Of a stretch of DNA of 64,000 nt, positions 19,537-31,046 are shown piece by piece. The position numbers and the translations under genes were made by a program. This stretch comes from Leishmania infantum JPCM5. Its lineage: Eukaryota > Euglenozoa > Kinetoplastea > Trypanosomatida > Trypanosomatidae. Positions within the stretch are counted from its first letter, which is position 1; each line of letters begins with the position of its first letter. The notes under the pieces were generated by a model. That model ran no database searches, was not told the DNA's origin, and saw nothing but the letters and a program-made list of their open reading frames with translations. The DNA lies in assembly GCF_000002875.2 (NCBI RefSeq), contig NC_009405.2, positions 635,756-699,755 of the forward strand, given 5' to 3'.

Positions 19537-21091
19537 CGAGAGAAGAAGACGGAAGAGCCGGCGCGTACTTGCACGTGCGCACACAGACACACAGAACCGA
19601 TGGTCACCCACGAGCGACACGAGAGGAGGGGCGACGAGCGAGGTCGGAGCAGAGAAACCCGAGCCGGAGAACAGTAGCGACCGCGAGATGGAAAAGAGGG
19701 GCACGAGGGGACGAGGAAGGGTCCCAGCCAAAGATGAACAACAAGAAGGGGGCTCAGATCAGGCACAGGGAGAGGAAGTGAAAAGAAGGGGGCGCCGGCC
19801 GCAGCAATGCGAGGACGCAGGGCCGAGAAGAAGAAAGAAGGGGAGACACGGAAGGGCGTGGGGGCGTAGATGGGCGACAGCGCAATCCCCCTGTACGCAG
19901 GCGCGCTACCGCACCTGCCAGCACAAGACCGACAGCACGGCAACACTACCGTCGTTCCTCGCTTTACACCTGTACGTCGTCACCGCAACAAGCACAACGG
20001 AGGCAGCAGTCACCGTAGCACCGCCACCGGCACGATGAGCGACCAAAAAGAACGACACGCACACGCACACGCACACGCACAAGCAAGTACGTTACAGCCA
20101 GGAGGGAGGAAGGGAGGGAGGGGACCTTTATTGTTGCTGCTGTTCGCTTATGCACACAAAGTAACTCTAGAGAGTGAGAGGACCGTACCTCTGCGTGTGG
20201 TGGGGTGGTGGGGGCGGCCTGTAGCGTCACGTAAGGACTTCAAAAAGCACCACACAACCGCACGCACACACACACACAAAAAGAACGCTTCAAGAGAGGG
20301 TGAATGAAAAACAAGGGGGGGAAGGAGAAAAAATTGGAGGGGGGGCAGTGGCGGTTGGCGGTGGGGGCAACCAGCGAATCGAGGCGAACAACAGTGAAAC
20401 GCAGAGCCAGAGAGAAAGGAGGAGTGTGGTATGGTTTGTGGGGGGGGGGCAAAGTCGTTTGAGTGGGGGTGGGGATGGAGAGAGAAAGAGGGAAGGCACA
20501 GTGGTTGAGGGCTTTTCGATGCACGCGTGGTTGTGAATGGGCGGCGGTGATGGAGGTGGATAGGAAAGACGCGATCCTGGTTAATCACGGTGGCCACATG
20601 CACACCCCGCCCACCACGATATCCGCGGAGGCGGAGAGGCATCGAGTATATTGTGCGGACAGAGAGAAGCCACCGAAAAAAGAAGAGGGACGTGAGAAGA
20701 GAGGAGAGAGAAGAGTGAAGGGCGTCCGTGAGAGCGGAGGATGCGCGGGGAGTATCCGCAGCCACTCACGCGGAAACTCGCTCCACGTGCAAGAGAATGT
20801 GTGCGTGTCGCCACAACGTTCTTGACAACAGAAAGAGAAGATGCGGTCGTTTCCATGCAAGGGCGCACAGGATGCAGGGAGAGGGGGGCGAGGCAGGGAG
20901 CAGAGCTGCCCAGCGTTGCCAGCAAGCGTACTGGCATCGATACTCCCTCACTGATCAAGCCACTTTCGACACAAACATACTTCATACCACATACTCCCTC
21001 GATCATTTAAAGACACACATACGCGCTTTCCTTTTTCTTCTCTTTCACCACCACCTTCATCGTCATGACCGGTGGGGGTAGGGGGTGGCAC
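19537..21091. other. intergenic, no gene seen
   Basis: Mostly purine-rich on the plus strand, with a CACACG hexamer array near 20056-20082, poly-G runs at 20316-20345 and 20440-20450 and CA tracts. It contains the 5' flank of the zinc-motif gene and the distal 3' flank of the GMC gene. Open frames here are low complexity. Confidence 0.55.
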
Positions 21092-21666
21092 ACACCACTC
21101 AGTGCGTGGTGTCGCAGGGCCCAGTAGTACCACCTCCCCCTCTGCGTGTGTGTGAGGGAGGAAGCCCAGCAGCCCCCTACCTAACCCTTGCCAGTGCCGA
21201 ACCACCTGTGGTGGTGACAGGGTCAGGAGCCTAAGACGTGGGGAGGACGGGGCGATGCATGGCCGCTGATATCGGCGGTCAAGTCCTGGACGGCGTGGCG
21301 TCGGAGCCACCTGCAGCACCGAGCACGTGTGCACCATGCATATGATAGGCAGAGTGCCAGCGTGACTCGAGCGTGCCCCACCCCCGACCCTCACGCTGCT
21401 TCCTGGTGTGGGGCGCCTGAGTGCCACTCCGAAGGTTATGTACCGGATGGGGACCTGCCCAATGGGAGCGGCTGTGAGACGACCTGCGCAGCGAGGGGGT
21501 GAGCGTGCAGAGAGTGAGGCGGAGACCGTGTTGAGATGACCGAGTCGGCGCATTCCTGTTCCGTGCGTGCGTGTGTGTGTGTGTGTGCGGCTGCCATCGC
21601 ACCACGCCGGTTGGGGCGTGTTACAGGGCCGGGGGAAGAACGGGGCATGAGCTGATGCTGTGTGCG
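21092..21666 (+). mobile_element. SIDER-like retroposon, near-identical to 17598 copy
   Basis: Same order of landmark segments and same orientation as 17598-18178; the flanks are unrelated, which fits an insertion or conversion event rather than a segmental duplication. It lies in the 3' flank of the GMC oxidoreductase gene, 284 bases from an inverted, more divergent copy. Confidence 0.68.
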
Positions 21667-21949
21667 GCCAAGAAGAGTGCGGAAAGCTAAGAGAAAAAAA
21701 GAAAAAAAGGCCACCACATCTCAGGCAGGGCACAGGCAGCAGCGCAGCGTGAGGCACGGCGCTTCGTCGTCTACGTAGGACTCTTGGTGCCGGTGCAGAT
21801 TACCATGGCCGCTATCGCGTTGCCATTTCTTTTCTTCGTCTGTTGGTGAAAGGGATGCTCGGCAGGCAGCACGAGGAAAAGTGAGCAACGCACAACGCTG
21901 CCCAGCACAAAAGAACGGCGCACCTTCATATCACCGGCGGTGAGGAGCA

Positions 21950-22378
21950 GAACAGCAGTGCGCCGACTCGATCATCTCAGCACAGTCTCCGCCTCACTCT
22001 CTGCACACTCACCCCCCTCGCTGCGCAGGTCGCCTCACAGCCGCTTCTGTCATGCCTGTCGCCACCCCTGGTGCGTCCCTCTCCGTGTGGCACTCAGGCG
22101 CCCCACACCAGGAAGCAGCGTGAGGGCCGGGGGTGGGATACCTTTGAGTAGCCGTGGCACTCTGCCTATCACATGGACGGCACAGGCGTGTGCGCTGTCG
22201 CCGGTCGCTCTAACTTCCCTGCGTTGCGGGCGCCGGGCCCTGCCACCACCACCAGGAGTGGCTCAGCATTGGGGAAGGTTAGGTAGGGGCTGCCGGACTG
22301 CCGTCCTCACACACGCAGAGAGTTGAAAGTGGGGGAGGGGGGCGGTGGTACTGGATCTTGTGATACCATGCACTGAGA
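21950..22378 (-). mobile_element. SIDER-like retroposon, inverted and divergent
   Basis: This matches the reverse complement of the 21092 copy: gcgccgactcgatcatctca, the cactctctgcac zone, cactcaggcgccccacacca, cactctgcctatca, ggttaggtaggggctgcc. Substitutions are frequent and the middle is rearranged. It is in the 3' flank of the GMC gene, which ends at 22903. Confidence 0.6.
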
Positions 22379-22902
22379 TGACCGGCATCATCAGGGGTCA
22401 CTCGAAAGGAAAACGAAAACAGCACGAAAAGAGACGAGGCAGAGGAGCTGCGGGGCCTTGGATTAAAGTGCACGCACACACACTCACACACATGCACAGC
22501 AAGTCACCGCCATCACAACAGCAGCAACGAGTACCCCAAGACATCATGCCCGGCAAGCACAGAGATCCACAGGAAGGGCACTCAACAGGAGGAGTAAGAG
22601 ACACACGCACCGAGTCAGGGACAGCATATATATATGTATATACTTAAGGCAAATGTGGCCGCTGTGAAACTTGATGAGAACAAGTTAAGGAATGTGAACG
22701 AAAGAAGACGCGCACGCGCGCACATCCACACAGACCGCACGGCAAGCGAGACGCCAGCGGCAGGCGAGCGGAGGGCATGCGCCCGGCCATCGGAGAGAAA
22801 GTGCGCCTGGTGAACTAGTCTCGCCCCGGCTGCAATGATCCACACGGCGACGCTCCCCAACACTGGCAGCTGTAAAAGCTGCGGCCATACCAAAGGCGCC
22901 GC
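22379..22902. other. 3' flank of GMC oxidoreductase
   Basis: No gene is seen. It contains a short (TA)n/(GTATA) tract at about 22624-22643 and CA microsatellites near 22470-22496. Confidence 0.55.
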
Positions 22903-24510
22903 CTAATAGACGATGCGCGTTGCCTGTGCAACGGGGTCTTCTGCCTCCTTGTGCTTCACATCGCGCCTCTTGAGCAGCTTGTCCACAAATCGGTCCGCCA
23001 GCGCCAACGTGTAAGGGAGCGTACTGCCAGTTAGCGGGCTCGGCAGGATGCTGTGATCGCACACGTACACATTGCTCACGCCCTTGAGGCGGCAGGTCTG
23101 CGGGTCGACGGCGCCGGCGCAGCTCCCGCCGTTGATGCCGGAGGACTCAAAGCGCTCGTGAGCGAGGGCGCCAATGATCGGTACAAAAGGCGTCTTCTTC
23201 ACGAGGCAGTCCTTCACATACGCGACGCCCCTCTGCAGGGCGGCGAGGTCGCCGGCATCGCTGAAGTAGTTGGGGTCGATGCTGCCGTTCGCGCTCACCT
23301 GCCCGCGACTGCGCGGCCGCAGGGGGCGCACGACGAACTGGCAGCCGTGCTCTCTCGGCATCGGCTGCGTGCCATCGTTCGTCAGCGTAAATGGCTGAAA
23401 CTGGATCTCGACATCTGGCGTCGATGACCCGGTAGAGGACCAGTACATGATGAGGTCATCCCAGCTGGAGCGGAGGCTAAGCTGTGGCCGTCCGTACCAA
23501 AGATCCACCCTCAGCACCTTGCACACAAGCGGGTCAAGATAGCAGTTGTGGCTGTCACGGTTCTTCACGTGGTACTGCAGCACCACCTGCGGTATGTCCC
23601 AGAAGTGCTGCCCAACTGAAGCGTCCACATCGACGCTGCCGCGCGACGCCGTCAGCAGCCGCGCGCTGCCGATACTACCCGCACTCACCACCACCAGAGT
23701 GCTTTCCACATCCACCAACTGGCCATCTGCACGCCGCAGCGACACGCCGGCAGCGGTGCTCGCGTTGCCGCCGCTGCCGCGGATACCGACCACCTTGGCA
23801 CCGCACTCCACGCGAACAGGGCGGTTCAGCTTGATGGTGCCGAGCAGGTACCGCTGCAGGGTGGTGTTGGCGACACCCAGCGACTGGTCTACGAACGTGT
23901 CGGGCCTCCCACAGCCGCAGTCGATCTGGAACTCCTTGCGCGTGAACTCGCTCATGAGCGGCACATCCTGCGATGCTGCCTCGCAAAACGCCTTAAAGTA
24001 CGGTGAGAAGTTCAGCGGGCGGCAAATGAGGAACTTACCTCGCTTGCCGCGGTGAGGCACAAACACCTCCATGTTTTCGAAGGTGCGCACGCGAGGCAGC
24101 AGCTCTTCGCGGAAGCTCCACGGGCTCCCCTCCCAGTCACGCTCATCGCCGAGGTTCCACGTGCGACTGCCCATTACACCATGTCCGCCCAGCACCCGCG
24201 GCGTCGGAATCCACACCGGTGCCTTCGTCACCCCGTCCGGATGCTGCTGCGGCGTCGTCAGAGTGTCCTTGGCCTCGAAGCCGCGCTGAGCCAGGCGGTG
24301 GGCGATGGTGCTAGCGGGAAGCGTGTGGTACCACTCCGGGCACTTGCGGATATCGGCGCCTTCCTCGATGACGAGCGTCTTAAGGTTCTCCATCGCCAGC
24401 CGGCCGGCAATAAGGGAGCCGCTGGCGCCGCCGCCAACCACGACGACGTCGAACTTCAGTGAGCCCACGTCCGCAGCCGCGCCGGCGAGGCACTTGGCGC
24501 CGCGACGCAT
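22903..24510 (-). CDS. GMC-type FAD oxidoreductase
   Basis: The product is 535 aa, the usual GMC size. Seen: an N-terminal FAD dinucleotide-binding motif (DVVVVGGGASGSLIAGRL, about 21-38) with the acidic end of beta-2 (LVIEEG); the GMC signature region around VLGGHGVMGSRTWN; a second signature around LVVVSAGSIGSARLL; and the C-terminal NVYVCDHSILPSPLTGS ... ALADRFVDKL. GMC enzymes (choline dehydrogenase/alcohol oxidase superfamily) oxidise alcohols using FAD. The region that normally carries the catalytic H-x-x-GT reads SGINGGSC, and the second catalytic His/Asn position falls in GSTLPYT, so both catalytic residues seem substituted. The substrate is unknown and activity may be altered. No obvious signal peptide is seen. 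Its 3' flank holds an inverted pair of SIDER-like elements. Confidence 0.85.
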   Translation of the reverse strand: MRRGAKCLAGAAADVGSLKFDVVVVGGGASGSLIAGRLAMENLKTLVIEEGADIRKCPEWYHTLPASTIAHRLAQRGFEAKDTLTTPQQHPDGVTKAPVWIPTPRVLGGHGVMGSRTWNLGDERDWEGSPWSFREELLPRVRTFENMEVFVPHRGKRGKFLICRPLNFSPYFKAFCEAASQDVPLMSEFTRKEFQIDCGCGRPDTFVDQSLGVANTTLQRYLLGTIKLNRPVRVECGAKVVGIRGSGGNASTAAGVSLRRADGQLVDVESTLVVVSAGSIGSARLLTASRGSVDVDASVGQHFWDIPQVVLQYHVKNRDSHNCYLDPLVCKVLRVDLWYGRPQLSLRSSWDDLIMYWSSTGSSTPDVEIQFQPFTLTNDGTQPMPREHGCQFVVRPLRPRSRGQVSANGSIDPNYFSDAGDLAALQRGVAYVKDCLVKKTPFVPIIGALAHERFESSGINGGSCAGAVDPQTCRLKGVSNVYVCDHSILPSPLTGSTLPYTLALADRFVDKLLKRRDVKHKEAEDPVAQATRIVY

Positions 24511-27006
24511 CTTCGGGGAGGGTTAGCGCGGGTCTGTCGAAGCACAACAGCAAAGGCGAAAGAAAAGAGGGAGTGATTCGAAAAGGATAAGGCAGCGGGG
24601 CAGGGTTTGGGTCCGGCGCAGCTGACTTGCATCCGTCCGTGGCTCAACCGCTACACTTTGGCGAGGGGGTGTAAGCACGTGCACCGCCACGCACACGCGC
24701 ACACGACCACGTTCACTAGGACTGCTGCTACTGCTGCCTCACAAATACAATGCAGGAGTCCACGCACAGAAGCCCGTATCAATGATGGAGTGTCTGAGTG
24801 CGCTGCCTCCCTGCACGCTTGTGTCCGTGTATGCGTGCGTGCGTATACCCTCTCCTCCTTGGGTCTATTGGTACCTGCGATATCGCAACGCTTTGCTATA
24901 AAGATGTGCGCATGTGTCGGATGAGTTAGAAGCGGAGAACGGCGGGGAGGGAGGGGGTGGGACGCCACCGCTACGGGCACCCACCAGACGCGTGTCGCCG
25001 TGGCTTGTTTCTCGCCCGCTTCAAAGGCGATCTCTGTTATGCAAGGCGATAATCCCCCCCGCGTGTCTGGACCGCTCACGCCAGAAACCGTAAAGTGCAC
25101 CCACCTTGGCGGTGTGTTTTCCTCACAGTTCGTATCGTGTTATGGCCCGTGAGCCTAGTAAAGGAGTGGGGGAGGAGGGGGAAGGGACTGATGAACGCAA
25201 GGCTGAGCAATGATGTGCAGAAGTGCGGCTATTGTGGAGTGGAGTGAAGGGGGGGGAGGCAGAAGAGAGCGACGCTGTGTGTCCCTCTTTGTTCCACATA
25301 TGCACGCGTGCGGGCGCGAATTACCTTCCACTTGCGTCCGTGAAAGAGGGAAGAAATGACGATGTTTGGGAAGGCAGAGAGGCGGAGGTGTGTGATCGTG
25401 ATGATGGATAGGCGGGGATGGGGGAGGAGGGCAGATGAGAGTACAGATCTAGGCGTCGCCGTTGATGTTGCATGTCACTATGCGCATAGGTGTGCGTGTA
25501 TCGATCCCCACTAAGCTGCAGAGGAGGAGCATCACGTATTTATCTATCCTGCGTGTCCATGGGTGTTCCTGCACTAGCCTCCCATTTGCAGAGAAAGGCA
25601 CATGCAGACATCCATGCCGAGTACGCTACACTACAAAAGCACACAGGCAGGCAAGGGAAAGGCAGGGAAGGGTTGAGGAGGAGAGATGGCAAGAGAGCCG
25701 TAGGGCTCGGCTGATGAGGGAGGAACACCGACAAGAAGAAGAGGTGAAAGACCACGCCACGACACATACACACACAGGCATCCGTATAATGACACACACG
25801 CACACGCGAGAGCAACAGCATATATGGCGTAGAGAGTATACGGGGAGGAGAAGGAGGAGGGGGGGCAGGGAGAGGGTCAGAAAGAATCGGGCAAACGGAA
25901 ATGGAGAAAAGGAGCCGAACAGGCAAGCACAAGGGATAAAGATGATACCGTGAGTGCGCGCGTGCGTATCCGGGAAGGAGGGAAGGGGAGGAGGGCACAG
26001 GCAAACAAACACGGAGAGGGAGAGACGGTGATGATGATAGTGGCCATAGCGGCGGAAGTGGTCTTGGTGTGCTGCGTGCGTGACTACGTAGGTGCGCGTC
26101 AGGTGACATGTAGCCACACGTGAGCATGCGTATACGCGCCCGTGGACCTACCGCCCATCATCCTGCATCGGAGATGCAACAGGGAGCAGATGGCAGCAAT
26201 ACAAATAAAGGAAGGTCAAGAAGAGGATTTCGAGCCTACCGCAGAGCCGCGGCGCACTCAAGAGGCACATCGACGCATCAATGCACGCACCAAATACGCA
26301 CGCGCACAATAACAAATCCTACACACGCAGGCACATGCATAGATGCAGATGCATGTACACATATATACACCAATGTAAAGCCCCCTCCGTCATCACTATC
26401 AAATACATAATGTCATGCGGAGGGAAGGGGTGGAAGGGTGGAGCGTGGGTGCACAAGTGCGAAACGAAGCACACGAAAAGGTCGAAGCGGCGCCCCTGCG
26501 CCTTGTCTGCATCAGTCACTGTGACGGAGTGCGCACGTCGGCCCGCACCCTCGCCTAACCCACCCGTATTGCACTGCATGCCTACTATGCAACCATGGCT
26601 GCGCTTCTTCTCGCAGTGCCTGTCATTCTCCCCTTGCACCCCACAGCAGGCTTTACCTCTACGTTGCACGCACAAAGACAAACACAGACACCACGACACA
26701 TCCGCCTGTGGTGTTGCAAGACAGAAGAGGTAGCTAAAAAACAAAGAGACATCATGAGCAGTGTACACGTGAAGAGAGTTGGAGGGAGGGAGGTAGAGGG
26801 CACAAGACCCGGACCACGCAACGTCACACACAGAGGAAAAGAAGAACAATGCAGATTTAGGATGAAGGTGAGAGAGGAGAAAGGCCGTGCGCTGTGAATG
26901 CGCGTGCGGATTGGAGGCTTGGTATCCAACGCACAGGTGTACGCGCACATGCGCATACCAACACCAACACGTACGCAAGCCCATACATGCGGGGTGCGCG
27001 CACCGC
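24511..27006. other. intergenic, no gene seen
   Basis: A 2.5-kb stretch with CA microsatellites (25760-25775, 25792-25806, 26280-26370) and GA-rich tracts on the plus strand (25650-25900, 25970-26040). It probably includes the long 3'UTR of the NEK gene and the 5' flank of the GMC gene. No coding signal was found on either strand. Confidence 0.55.
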
Positions 27007-29409
27007 TCAAAGCCCGATTGCGGAGGCGGAGGCGGAGGAGGAGGCGCCCTGGCGGTTGAAGGCGTCTTCGCACACGACGAGATGCGCGACTAGCGGGATG
27101 AAGCGCTGCTTCGACGGTGGCAGCGCGCTCTGCAGCTGGTGCATTACCTCATCATCGCTGGCAGAGATGTTGTTCATGGCTCGGTAGCATTTGATGAGGT
27201 CGTCGTCGCCCATCTCCTTCTCGAGGAATATGCGCAGGGACTCGATGCGGTGCATGAGCGGGTCGGTGGCGCTCACATTCGGCAGGTGGAACGTCTTACC
27301 GTCCAGCACCAGCCTACTGGAGTCTGTCGCCTCGCCGAAGGCGGCGTCGTCGAAGTCGTCCTTGAAGTTCTTTTTGCGATCCGCCTTCAACGTCTCGCCA
27401 ATGACCGTATCCAGCGCGTTGTAGTCGTCGTCTCGCCGGCGGTCCTCGGCCTCCGTCGGCGACGCAGCCGCCGCCTCACCGTTCAAGAAGTTGTGCAGCC
27501 CCTCCTCTCCATCCGGCGTCATGCCGTTATCCACCTCCTGCGGCACGGCGGCAGCGGCAGCGCCAGGAGGCAGCAGCACTGCAGGTGCTGGCGACGGCGC
27601 CGGCAGCTGTGCGCCCGTGCTCTCTGGTGTGAACTTATCCTTGCGCGACATCGATTTCTTTGTCGGTTTCGTCTCTTCCGCTGCTGCTGACGATGGTGGA
27701 GGCAGCGTACTCATCTGCGGCGGTGCAGGGACTGAAGCGACGGATGCGCTCTTGCCATTCGAGGAAGCCGGCGAGGCGCCAGGCGCGGCCTCCGCCGACG
27801 TCGGTGCCCGTGGCTCGCCGGTGTCTGTGACGTCGTGGCCCAGCATCTTTTTTCGGTTATCCATGGCCTCGCGCCGCATCTGCCAAAACGCCTGTGACCG
27901 CGCATCCTCCAGCTCCTCTGGCGTCATCTTGCGCGAGCAGTAATGGCTGCTCGAGGGAGGGGTGCGCGGCGGTGGCGGCTGTCCGGGCGGCACTGCTGAA
28001 GACTCGTCTTGCTGTCGCTGCTGCGAGCAAGGTGCTCCGCCTGGAAAAACAGACTCTCGGTAGCAGCGCTGCTTGTTTGCTGCTGCCTGTCGTCGCATCT
28101 CACGGTACGCCTCCGCGGCGGACTGCTCCTGCTGCTGCTGTAGCCGCTCCTGTTGCAGCTGCGGGGGGCTCTGGCAGTCAGAGCGAGGGTGGTGCTCCTC
28201 AGCCTCGCGGCGGCGCTGCTCCTCGATTACCTGCTCCTTCATGTTCTCGTCCCACTGCTTCTCACGATGGTGATGCGCCTTGGCGTCCACCTTGGATTTT
28301 TGCCCTTGCAGCTTGCGCTGCTCCCGCACTCGTTCGTCCAGGGCACGCTTGCGTTCCTGCAGGGCGAGCTCCTGCTGCCGCTGGAGTCGCCTCTGCTGCT
28401 CCACTAAATTGCGCCGCCGCTCCTCTCCCTCGAGCTGCTGCTGCATGAGGATGGCCTGCTGCTGCTGCTGCGCCTTAGCCAGAGTTGCCGCGGCTTCCAG
28501 TTCCTTCCGGCGGTACTCTTCCTTGCGCCGGGCCGCGGCCTCCTGCATGTGCGCCCGCTCCTCGACCGAGACGACGGAGCGGCGGTCTGCGCGTGCCACT
28601 TGCACCTCTTCCCGTAGTCCCGCTAGAGCCTCGCGAATGAAGCTGAGATCCAGCACCTGCGACACGTTCGGCCGCTTGTGAGGGTCAATCTGCAGCATGG
28701 AAGAAATGAGTCGCGACAGGTTGCTCGAGTACATGGGATGGATCGGCGGGTACACGCCCTTGAGAATCTTCTGCACCAACGCCTTCATGTTGCTGCCGTC
28801 GAAGGCGTGGTTCAGGGTGGTCATCTCGTACAGGATGCACCCGAGTGCCCACACATCGCTCTTGTTGTTGTAGGGTTTGTTGAGGCACAGCTCTGGCGAG
28901 AAATAGTAGGGGGTGCCGCAGATCGTGTGCTTCAACTCATAAGTGTTGCGCAACACAGTGCTGATGCCAAAATCACCGACCTTCACAACGCCGTCCTTGG
29001 TCAAGAACACGTTTTGCGTCTTGAGGTCGCGGTGGAGGATGCGGCGCTCGTGCATGTACGACAGCGCCAGGCAGATCTGCGAAAAGCACTGCAGAATCCC
29101 CTTCTCCGAGAAGAGCTGGCCCTGCTGCTGCTTGATCCTCATGTACAGGTCACCGCCGTTGGCGTACTCCATGACAATGAAAAGCGAGCCCTTGTGTTCA
29201 AAGTGGTCAACGTAGCGGGTGATGTTTGGGTGGTTCAGCGTGCGCAGCATATCGATCTCCTTCTGCGCGCTTTCTCGCTCCGCAGGCTTCAAGCCACCAA
29301 GCCGAACCTCTTTCGCCACGAACTGCGCGCGATCTGCATTGCGCTGGATGAGCCAGGCGGAGCCGAAGCTGCCCTTGCCGAGCACCTTCAACTGCGTATA
29401 CTTCTCCAT
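27007..29409 (-). CDS. NEK-family (NIMA-related) protein kinase
   Basis: The product is 800 aa. The kinase domain spans about 4-258 with every catalytic element: glycine loop GKGSFGSA (11-18), VAK lysine K33, HRDLKTQN with D128, DFG at 146-148, GTPYYFSPE (165-173) and a conserved HKRP. HRDLKTQNVFLT and GTPYYFSPEL are typical of the NEK group. After it comes a long Gln/Arg/Glu-rich coiled coil (about 300-450), then disordered Pro/Ser/Ala-rich sequence with SRKDKFTPES, then a helical C-terminal block (SLRIFLEKEMGDDDLIKCYRAMNN, about 725-750) that resembles the tail of NEK1-type kinases. NEKs act in the cell cycle and at basal bodies and flagella. The start at 29409 gives MEKYTQLKVLGKG, the canonical NEK opening. 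Substrates are unknown. Confidence 0.93.
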   Translation of the reverse strand: MEKYTQLKVLGKGSFGSAWLIQRNADRAQFVAKEVRLGGLKPAERESAQKEIDMLRTLNHPNITRYVDHFEHKGSLFIVMEYANGGDLYMRIKQQQGQLFSEKGILQCFSQICLALSYMHERRILHRDLKTQNVFLTKDGVVKVGDFGISTVLRNTYELKHTICGTPYYFSPELCLNKPYNNKSDVWALGCILYEMTTLNHAFDGSNMKALVQKILKGVYPPIHPMYSSNLSRLISSMLQIDPHKRPNVSQVLDLSFIREALAGLREEVQVARADRRSVVSVEERAHMQEAAARRKEEYRRKELEAAATLAKAQQQQQAILMQQQLEGEERRRNLVEQQRRLQRQQELALQERKRALDERVREQRKLQGQKSKVDAKAHHHREKQWDENMKEQVIEEQRRREAEEHHPRSDCQSPPQLQQERLQQQQEQSAAEAYREMRRQAAANKQRCYRESVFPGGAPCSQQRQQDESSAVPPGQPPPPRTPPSSSHYCSRKMTPEELEDARSQAFWQMRREAMDNRKKMLGHDVTDTGEPRAPTSAEAAPGASPASSNGKSASVASVPAPPQMSTLPPPSSAAAEETKPTKKSMSRKDKFTPESTGAQLPAPSPAPAVLLPPGAAAAAVPQEVDNGMTPDGEEGLHNFLNGEAAAASPTEAEDRRRDDDYNALDTVIGETLKADRKKNFKDDFDDAAFGEATDSSRLVLDGKTFHLPNVSATDPLMHRIESLRIFLEKEMGDDDLIKCYRAMNNISASDDEVMHQLQSALPPSKQRFIPLVAHLVVCEDAFNRQGASSSASASAIGL

Positions 29410-31046
29410 TTTTTCGCGGTGGCCTACGTATGCAAGTGTGCACGTGTGTGTGTGTGTGTCTTTCACCGCCTTCCCTCCTTCCTTCTCGCTCTTGGCGGAC
29501 GACGGGCAAACAAAAGATGACGCGCGCGCACTGTCGGCAGTAACGCCAGCGAAGAAACCATCTAAGAAAACGAACAGACAGACTCAGATAATGTGGTGAG
29601 CACCGTGTAGCAGTGGCGCGGTCAAGCTCACGAGTGCCAGTCCGCTGAGTTTTCCCTCCTCCTCTCTTCTTCCTATCTCTGTGGAATGAATGACCTTCGG
29701 AGGGGGGGTCTCTGCCTCTCTGTGTGGTGGCAGTTGCGGCGAATGCGTCGGTGCGTGTGTGGGTGAACAGAGAGCTCGGGTCTGCCCGCCACCGGCAGAA
29801 TACCTACACCCCCCTTGACTTTGGCCGAGATGATTAGCAGCGCCCACGCACACGCGCAGCCGGGTCGTGTATCTTGGGAATAAGCGGCTCCGCGGATGTC
29901 TCGCCTCGTCGTGGTGGCGCCTGTGCCGTTGGACGAGCCGGTGAGCAGTGCGCTGACGGGTCCGTTCTTTTTCAGGCGTCGTTTATGCTGTGTTGCACGC
30001 TCTTTGGTTGTTTTAGCCCCCCTCCCTCGTATTGCGTTTGCACGTTGCGCCCGAACGACGTCGATGCACTGCCGTCGTGCGAGGAGGGATTTGTGCGCGA
30101 TAGGGTGTTGTGTGGGATGGGTGTCGGAGGTGGGGAGGTGGGGAGGTGGGGAGGGGGGGGGCATAGGTAAGAGAGACACGATAAGGGAGAGGGGAGGGTC
30201 GCTGTGCTGGGTGGCAGGCACCCGCGACGCAACAAACCAAACCGACTGAGATAAAGACTTCTTCGCTCTTGTTCGCCGTCGCGTGTGCGCGTGTGTGCCA
30301 GACAGACGACGAACGTCGGGGCCTGGCGCAGACAAACACGCACGCACACCACTGCGTGCATTATTTCCGTTGTTTCTCTCTCTCTGTGTGTGTGTGTGTG
30401 CGTCGAGGCAAAGGCGGTGGTACGCGCGTGAAAGCTCAGTGGCAAGAGCACCACCCACACGCGCCCACAGGTGCGAGGCAAACCGGTGTAAGAAAAACAA
30501 AAAAAACACGGTGGTCCGAATGGGAGCGTGGCAAGACGTGTTTGAGGACAGCATCGCAGGAAGAGCACAAGACATGAATGAAACACATCAGCATGGTCGT
30601 ACTCAAAGAAAAGAGAGCGAAACGCGGAGGCGCGCGCGTCATCCGAGACCGGCGGACGGGAGGAGGCATGCATACAACCACAAAAGCCACGTACAGGATG
30701 GAGAGAAAAGCTCCGGCACCACTCAGTGCCTGCGCCACACACCAAACACATGTACACGCACGCGCATACACATCTGCACCGATTAGGGCACCGTCACCGC
30801 CGCCCTACGTGGTCTAGCCCCTCCCCCTCCCCCTGTACGCGCACGGCCGTTGTGCAAAGAATCTATACATTTGAAGCGAGGAAAATCTCAGAAACACGCT
30901 AGGATGTACGCACGCACATGATCCAAGGCAGCGTGGAAGGTGCGTGCGTGCGTGCAACAAGCTGCAGCCATGTGGGGAGAGGCAGGCACAGGCGGAGACC
31001 GGCGAGGGCAGGGTGCACGGATAGTGCCATCGCCTCCCTCCCTTTT
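29410..31046. other. intergenic, no gene seen
   Basis: Contains a (GT)n near 29443-29458, a G-rich repeat (ggtggggaggtgggga, about 30129-30162) and a (CT/GT)n near 30376-30399. It covers the 5' flank of the NEK gene and the 3' flank of IFT54. Open frames here have no coding bias. Confidence 0.55.
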
